DNA of 10,479 nucleotides, from the NCBI GenBank assembly GCA_903921945.1, contig CAIXSC010000856.1, positions 1-10,479 of the forward strand. Reading direction: 5' to 3'. Shown one piece after another: positions 6,622 through 10,479 of this stretch. Position 1 is the stretch's first letter; every line of letters starts with the position of its first letter. The DNA comes from an uncultured Planctomycetaceae bacterium. GTDB lineage: Bacteria; Planctomycetota; Planctomycetia; Pirellulales; Pirellulaceae. Under the pieces are notes generated by a model. The model did not search any database, was not told the DNA's origin, and worked only from the letters and a program-made list of their open reading frames with translations. A program made the position numbers and the translations under genes.

Positions 6622-7677
6622 ATGCCCACGATCCTGGCCAGCCAGCTCGAACCGTTCGCCATCGACTTGCTCCGAGCAGGCGGGGCGACCGCCGACGAGT
6701 CGGTCATCGTCGGCAAAAGCCTCGTCGCGGCCAACCTCTGCGGTTACGAATCCCATGGCGTGATGCGCTTGCCGTTCTACATCCAAGCCCTCAAAGACGG
6801 CGAGGTTGTCTCCCAAGCCGAACTGGCGATCATGAACCAATCGGCCGCCCGAGTGGTCGCCGACGCCAATTGGGGCTTCGGACAAGTTCAAGCGAACCGC
6901 ATGCTCGACATGCTGTACGCCCGAGTCGCTACCGAAGGCTTGGCTGTCGGCACCATGATCCATTGCGGCCATATCGGACGACTGGGGGAATACTGCGAGG
7001 CGGCCGCCGCTCGCAATCTCGTGTCGATGGTCATGGTGAATTCGCACGGGGCGGCGGTACGCGTCGCTCCACCAGGCGGAAAAGCACCGCGTCTCAGCAC
7101 CAACCCGCTCGCGATCGGCGTGCCCCATCGTGACGAGCCGCTTGTGTTGGACTTCAGCACGAGCGCGACTGCCGAGGGAAAGGTCCGCGTGAAGAAAATC
7201 GCCGGCGAGAAAGTTCCGCCCGATTGGCTGCTCGATTGCGAAGGCCGACCGACCACCGATCCGAATGTCCTCTACCAAAACCCGCCCGGTTCAATCCTGC
7301 CGATGGGCGGTGCCCAGGCCTACAAAGGATTCGGGCTCGGCTTGATGATTGAAATCCTCACCGGAGCGCTCTCGGGCGGCGTCACCGCTCGTCCCGTTCC
7401 TTATCCGAAAAAGGGGAACTGCGTGTTCATCCTGCTGCTGGATCCAGCCGCGTTCGGCGGCGCCGAGCACTTCCGCGGCGAGGTGGAGCAGCTTGCCGAC
7501 TACATCCGCAGTTGCCCCCGCATTGAAGGTGTCGATCGTATCTTGCTGCCGGGCGACCCCGAACGCGTCGCCATGGCGAAACGCTCGGCCAACGGCATCA
7601 CGCTCGATCAAGAAAACTGGGCCCAGCTCGTGAAACTGGCTGGAAACCTCGGCGTCTCGTCCCCGGCCGCCAACTAA
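6622..7677 (+). CDS. Ldh2-family (type 2 malate/L-lactate dehydrogenase) NAD(P)-dependent oxidoreductase
   Basis: Predicted 351-aa cytosolic oxidoreductase of the malate/L-lactate/ureidoglycolate/sulfolactate/2,3-diketogulonate reductase family (PF02615), which interconverts 2-hydroxy acids and 2-oxo acids with NAD(P)H. Family motifs in order: ESHGVMRLP at 43-51 (H45 substrate or catalytic histidine), HCGHIGRLGEY at 114-124, RLSTNPLAIGVP at 157-168, LDFSTSATAEGKV at 176-188 and AYKGFGLGLMIEIL at 233-246. Length is typical (about 330-360 aa). The ATG at 6622 has GAGGAG at 6607-6612, 9 nt upstream. It is probably the first gene of a plus-strand unit, 23 bp before the thioredoxin-like gene. The exact substrate cannot be read from sequence because the family covers several hydroxy acids. 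Confidence 0.9.
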   Translation: MPTILASQLEPFAIDLLRAGGATADESVIVGKSLVAANLCGYESHGVMRLPFYIQALKDGEVVSQAELAIMNQSAARVVADANWGFGQVQANRMLDMLYARVATEGLAVGTMIHCGHIGRLGEYCEAAAARNLVSMVMVNSHGAAVRVAPPGGKAPRLSTNPLAIGVPHRDEPLVLDFSTSATAEGKVRVKKIAGEKVPPDWLLDCEGRPTTDPNVLYQNPPGSILPMGGAQAYKGFGLGLMIEILTGALSGGVTARPVPYPKKGNCVFILLLDPAAFGGAEHFRGEVEQLADYIRSCPRIEGVDRILLPGDPERVAMAKRSANGITLDQENWAQLVKLAGNLGVSSPAAN

Positions 7678-7700
7678 CCCCTTCTCGGAGCCAAACGACC

Positions 7701-8291
7701 ATGGTCAAAACCGCAAGCACAATGCTGCCGCTCGGCACGCCCGCTCCCGAGTTTTCGCTCATCAATGTCGACGGTCGGACCGTGTCGCTGAGCGACTATG
7801 CGGGCACGCCGCTGCTCGTCATGTTCATTTGCAACCATTGCCCGTTCGTGAAACATATCGCCGACGAACTGGCCCGGCTCGGGGCCGACTACGGTGCCCG
7901 TGGAGTGGGGATCGTCGCGATCAATTCCAACGACCCCAGCTCCCACCCCGATGACTCGCCCGAGCGCATGGTGCATGAAGCCGAGTCCCGCGGCTATGCA
8001 TTTCCCTATCTGTTCGATGAAGAGCAGGAAGTCGCCAAAGCCTATCGGGCTGCTTGCACCCCCGATTTCTATGTGTTCGACTCCGCGCACCGCCTCGTCT
8101 ATCGCGGGCAACTCGACGATAGCCGACCCAATTCGGGCATTCCCGTGACCGGCCGCGATCTCCGCGCCGCCCTCGACGCGGTGCTCGCTGGCCAAGCCGT
8201 CGCCGAGAAGCAACGAGCCAGCCTCGGCTGCAACATCAAGTGGAAAGCGGGCGACGAGCCGGAGTATTACAATCCGGCAGGCGTGAAATAA
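7701..8291 (+). CDS. thioredoxin-like / AhpC-TSA family protein (PRX_like1 type)
   Basis: Predicted 196-aa thioredoxin-fold protein. PEFSLINVDG (16-25) is the usual opening of the AhpC/TSA fold. The active-site motif is CNHCPFVKH at 44-52, a CxxC (C44, C47) placed as in thioredoxins, which suggests thiol-disulfide exchange rather than a one-cysteine peroxidase. The cis-proline region is CTPDFYVFD, with C119 just before TP. A fourth cysteine, C177, lies in SLGCNIKW, a C-terminal motif common in this subgroup. No signal peptide is visible, so it is probably cytosolic. GGAG at 7687-7690 lies 10 nt before the ATG. The 23-bp gap to the upstream dehydrogenase supports co-transcription. The redox partner is unknown. 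Confidence 0.9.
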   Translation: MVKTASTMLPLGTPAPEFSLINVDGRTVSLSDYAGTPLLVMFICNHCPFVKHIADELARLGADYGARGVGIVAINSNDPSSHPDDSPERMVHEAESRGYAFPYLFDEEQEVAKAYRAACTPDFYVFDSAHRLVYRGQLDDSRPNSGIPVTGRDLRAALDAVLAGQAVAEKQRASLGCNIKWKAGDEPEYYNPAGVK

Positions 8292-8383
8292 CACGGTGCG
8301 GGGAACGGCGGCGGCAGCGTGTCGTGGTGCGGTGTGTCTGCGTGGCGTGGTGACATCGAGTCCGGATTGGTAGCGAGGTAACT

Positions 8384-9319
8384 ATGGGGTCGTCGATAAG
8401 GTCTGCTTTGAGCGTGATGGCGGCGGCGTGCTGCATCGTGGGGATTGCGGCGAGCGGCGCGTTGGGGTGGCTCGCTCCCAATGAAACCAAGGTCAGCGAA
8501 CTGGCTCCGGGCGTCTTCTTCCGCAAGGCGCAGACGGAACCGGTTTTCATCGGCTGTAACCAGGGATGGATTGAGTTCCGCGATTTCGTGCTCGTCATCG
8601 ACGCGAACTTTCCCGGACAAGCGGCCGAGGTCATCAAGCTGATCGGACAGCACACGAAGAAGCCGATCCGGTTCGTCTTCGACACGCATCATCACGGCGA
8701 CCACGCCGACGGCAATGTCCATTACGCGAAGCAGGGCGCCACGGTCATCGCCAATGAACGCTCGCGGCCGCTGTTCGAAACCACCGGTTTGAAAGGTTTC
8801 GAAGGTGGCAAAAAGACCAAGGCGGCCGAATACGCCGATCTGCCTTACGAAATGCCAACGCTCTACTTCGACCGCAAGTTCGTCATTGACGACGGCACCC
8901 AGCGTGTCGAATTGCTGTTCTTCGGCCATGGCCATACGGCCGGCGACGCCGTCGCTTGGATGCCCAAGCATGGCATTCTGTTCACGGGCGATGCCTGCGT
9001 GAACGGCGCCTTCAATTACACCGGCGAAAGCGACACCGCATCGTGGATCACGGCCTTGACCGCGATGACCGAACTGCCGATCAAGCAAATCGCCCCGGGG
9101 CACGGCGAACTGAGCGACAAGACGCTGCTCGAGAAACAGCGCCGCTACTTCCAGGAACTGCGAATGGCGGTTGGCAAAGCGATCGAAGCCGGCAAATCGC
9201 TCGACCAGATCAAGGCTGAATTGGACATTCCGTTTTATAAGGAATGGGCGGGTGTCGAAGCGAAAACGCGGGTCGAAAACATCGAACACGTGTACCGCGA
9301 GCTGAAGCCGAAGGCCTAG
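8384..9319 (+). CDS. exported metallo-beta-lactamase-fold hydrolase
   Basis: Predicted 311-aa zinc hydrolase. The MBL signature THHHGDHADG is at 101-110, giving the HxHxDH ligands H102, H104, D106 and H107. Further ligands are likely H184 (GHGHTAGD, 181-188), D203 (TGDACV) and H240 (APGHGE), so both zinc sites look complete. Residues about 7-30 form a hydrophobic signal or anchor, so the protein probably acts outside the cytoplasm. The C-terminal 65 residues are helical and charged. The subgroup includes class B beta-lactamase-like, glyoxalase II-like and quinoprotein-relay hydrolases; the substrate cannot be decided, and a resistance role should not be assumed. GAGG at 8375-8378 precedes the ATG by 5 nt. 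A 92-bp GT-rich spacer separates it from the thioredoxin-like gene, while birA starts 2 bp after its stop. Confidence 0.9.
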   Translation: MGSSIRSALSVMAAACCIVGIAASGALGWLAPNETKVSELAPGVFFRKAQTEPVFIGCNQGWIEFRDFVLVIDANFPGQAAEVIKLIGQHTKKPIRFVFDTHHHGDHADGNVHYAKQGATVIANERSRPLFETTGLKGFEGGKKTKAAEYADLPYEMPTLYFDRKFVIDDGTQRVELLFFGHGHTAGDAVAWMPKHGILFTGDACVNGAFNYTGESDTASWITALTAMTELPIKQIAPGHGELSDKTLLEKQRRYFQELRMAVGKAIEAGKSLDQIKAELDIPFYKEWAGVEAKTRVENIEHVYRELKPKA

Positions 9320-9321
9320 CG

Positions 9322-10479
9322 ATGGCGGCTGATCCAAATTCCGGCCACGAGCGCTGCAATCAGTATCGGCTGGACGAACTGTCGCGGCATCCATGGCTGC
9401 GAGACGTGCGGTATTTTCCGAGCATCGCGTCCACGAACGACTGGGCGCTGCGGCATGTTAGCGAGGCTCGGCGATCGGAAATCGATGCGAACCGCGCTTG
9501 CGGTATCGATGCCGACACGAGCGACGCTGGCGCCATCGTTAGCAACGCGAGCGATACGAGCGCCATCGATACTGGCGCGAGCGATGCCGTCGCGAGCGAT
9601 ACGAGCGCAATCGATACTGGCGCCATCGATACCAACGCGAGCGATACGAGTGCTATCGATACTGGCGCGAGCAATACCGTCGCGAGCGATGCCAGCGCCA
9701 TCGATGCCAACGCGAGCAACGCCCGGGTACGGGTAAAAAACGCCGGTGTTCGCGATGCTCGCGTCATGCCGCCGGTTTCGGCCCGTGACGCGGAGCTCGG
9801 TGATCATGCGGTCGACCCTCGGGCCAACCTCGCGCCGCCGGAAAGCGCGTGGTGCTCCCGTCCCGTGTTGGTGTTGGCTGGTGAGCAAACGGCCGGGCGG
9901 GGCAGGGGAGCGAACCGCTGGTGGTCCGCGACCGGTTCCCTGACTTTCTCGCTAATCCTCGAACTGCCGGAATGGTTGCCGGCAGGGCGGCGGAGCGAAT
10001 TGGCCCTCGTTGCGGGACTGGCGGTCCGGCGGACCGTATCCGACGGTTGCCACGCGCCCGTGATGGTGAAATGGCCGAACGATGTCTACGTCGGCGAACG
10101 CAAAATCGCCGGGATTCTCATCGAGACCATCGCCACGCGCCCGCCACGCATCGTCCTGGGGATTGGTTTGAATGTGAACAATTCGCTGGCCGACGCTCCC
10201 GCGGATGTGCAGGCGCGGGCCACTTCGCTGATCGATTGGGGGGGCGGCCGGCCCCGGGATCGGACCGCGACCTTGGTGTCGTTGATCGACGCGTTGCGGG
10301 GCGAGTTGACGCTGTGGCTGAACGCCGCAACGCCGCCCGGCGACGAGCAGTGGCTTGCCCAGCGTTGGCGCCCCTACTGTTTTTTGGCCGGTAGAACCGT
10401 GCGGATCGATGCGGCGGGAAAGGGAATCGCCGGCAAATGCCTCGGTGTGTCCAACGCCGGCGAACTGCTCGTGCGCACC
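9322..10479 (+). CDS. birA: biotin-protein ligase with a large pentapeptide-repeat insertion, 3' end beyond window
   Basis: Partial gene: 386 codons, open to the right edge with no stop. It activates biotin with ATP and transfers it to a lysine of biotin carboxyl carrier protein. There is no N-terminal helix-turn-helix, so this is a non-regulatory (group I) ligase. Motifs: SIASTNDWAL at 34-43, GEQTAGRGRGANRW at 187-200, KWPND at 250-254, RKIAGILIE at 260-268 (K261 probable catalytic lysine), GIGLNVN at 280-286, ATSL at 300-303 and the start of the C-terminal SH3-like domain (about 340 on). In E. coli BirA, N91 and R118 are 27 residues apart; the equivalent N39 and R195 here are 156 apart. The excess is a repeat-rich insert (about 54-174). 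The ATG is 2 bp after the MBL stop, with GAAGG 7 nt upstream, so coupling is likely. The rest of the enzyme looks intact and functional. Confidence 0.9.
   Translation, partial: MAADPNSGHERCNQYRLDELSRHPWLRDVRYFPSIASTNDWALRHVSEARRSEIDANRACGIDADTSDAGAIVSNASDTSAIDTGASDAVASDTSAIDTGAIDTNASDTSAIDTGASNTVASDASAIDANASNARVRVKNAGVRDARVMPPVSARDAELGDHAVDPRANLAPPESAWCSRPVLVLAGEQTAGRGRGANRWWSATGSLTFSLILELPEWLPAGRRSELALVAGLAVRRTVSDGCHAPVMVKWPNDVYVGERKIAGILIETIATRPPRIVLGIGLNVNNSLADAPADVQARATSLIDWGGGRPRDRTATLVSLIDALRGELTLWLNAATPPGDEQWLAQRWRPYCFLAGRTVRIDAAGKGIAGKCLGVSNAGELLVRT
9499..9723 (+). repeat. 15-bp coding minisatellite inside birA
   Basis: Twelve in-frame 15-bp units cover 9544-9723 (residues 75-134), each encoding x-A-(S/I)-(D/N)-(T/A) with x drawn from N, S, G or V. 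Three degenerate units precede them (9499-9543). A higher-order 90-bp period is clear: 9544-9633 and 9634-9723 differ at 16 of 90 positions, and the first residues run N-S-G-V-S-G then N-S-G-V-S-N. Typical units are GCGAGCGATACGAGC and GCCATCGATACTGGC. Because the unit length is a multiple of three and free of stops, copy-number changes would keep the birA frame open. Confidence 0.93.

Noticed and set aside
6556..7278. Minus-strand open frame of 240 codons
   Set aside because: It lies opposite the Ldh2-family gene and shows no domain; it is a shadow of codon bias.
7674..8294. Minus-strand open frame of 206 codons
   Set aside because: It is almost exactly the complement of the thioredoxin-like gene and has no family motif.
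8267..9394. Minus-strand open frame of 375 codons
   Set aside because: It lies opposite the MBL-fold gene, which has complete zinc motifs; the antisense product shows no domain.
9544..9723. Canonical pentapeptide-repeat (Rfr, right-handed beta-helix) domain
   Set aside because: The periodicity is five residues, but the central Leu/Phe of the A(D/N)LXX consensus is missing, so the fold cannot be claimed.
9316..9888. Minus-strand open frames across the birA repeat (also 9360-9767), with repeated hydrophobic pentapeptides such as ALVSL
   Set aside because: The 15-bp repeat has no stops on either strand, so the frames are open by construction. The plus-strand frame continues into conserved biotin ligase motifs.
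9921..10394. Plus-strand open frame of 157 codons
   Set aside because: It is a +2 frame shadow inside birA, whose frame carries KWPND, GIGLNVN and the other ligase motifs.

Overview
The window looks like chromosomal DNA of a GC-rich (about 60% by eye) environmental bacterium, most likely a planctomycete. The taxonomic inference rests on gene content: a secreted DUF1080 (3-keto-disaccharide hydrolase-like) protein, a large ABC-2 type permease, an Ldh2-family dehydrogenase, a PRX_like1-type thioredoxin, and intergenic repeats dense in small palindromes. No rRNA or other taxonomic marker is present, so this is an inference.

Layout. Positions 1-562 hold no credible gene. They carry a 160-bp tandem repeat (two copies that may continue past the left edge), three copies of a 21-bp palindrome (one inverted), and several hairpins. 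Five genes then lie on the minus strand, in transcription order: acylphosphatase (6466-6173), an ABC-2 type permease (5931-4393), a secreted DUF1080 protein (4222-3458), a cardiolipin synthase-like phospholipase D protein (3436-1988) and a secreted gluzincin-type metallopeptidase (1903-563). DUF1080 and cls are tightly packed and the peptidase follows 84 bp later, so these three could form one operon ending in a hairpin at 530-551. The spacers flanking the permease (170 and 241 bp) suggest separate units. All of these products except acylphosphatase are membrane or exported proteins.

A 155-bp divergent intergenic region (6467-6621) separates these from four plus-strand genes: Ldh2-family NAD(P)-dependent oxidoreductase (6622-7677), thioredoxin/peroxiredoxin-like protein (7701-8291), exported metallo-beta-lactamase-fold hydrolase (8384-9319) and biotin-protein ligase birA (9322 to beyond the right edge). 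Spacings are 23, 92 and 2 bp. No single pathway joins the four; MBL and birA are the best candidates for translational coupling.

The most unusual feature is in birA. The reading frame is intact from 9322 to the window edge and keeps all the catalytic-domain motifs, but between the STN motif (residues 37-39) and the GRGR loop (192-195) it carries well over 100 extra residues. The core of this insert is a 15-bp minisatellite encoding a pentapeptide repeat, x-Ala-(Ser/Ile)-(Asp/Asn)-(Thr/Ala). It has twelve clear units plus about three degenerate ones, with a 90-bp higher-order period. I did not find a defence island, CRISPR array, phage or transposase. Apart from birA and the intergenic repeats, the window looks like ordinary housekeeping and accessory chromosome.
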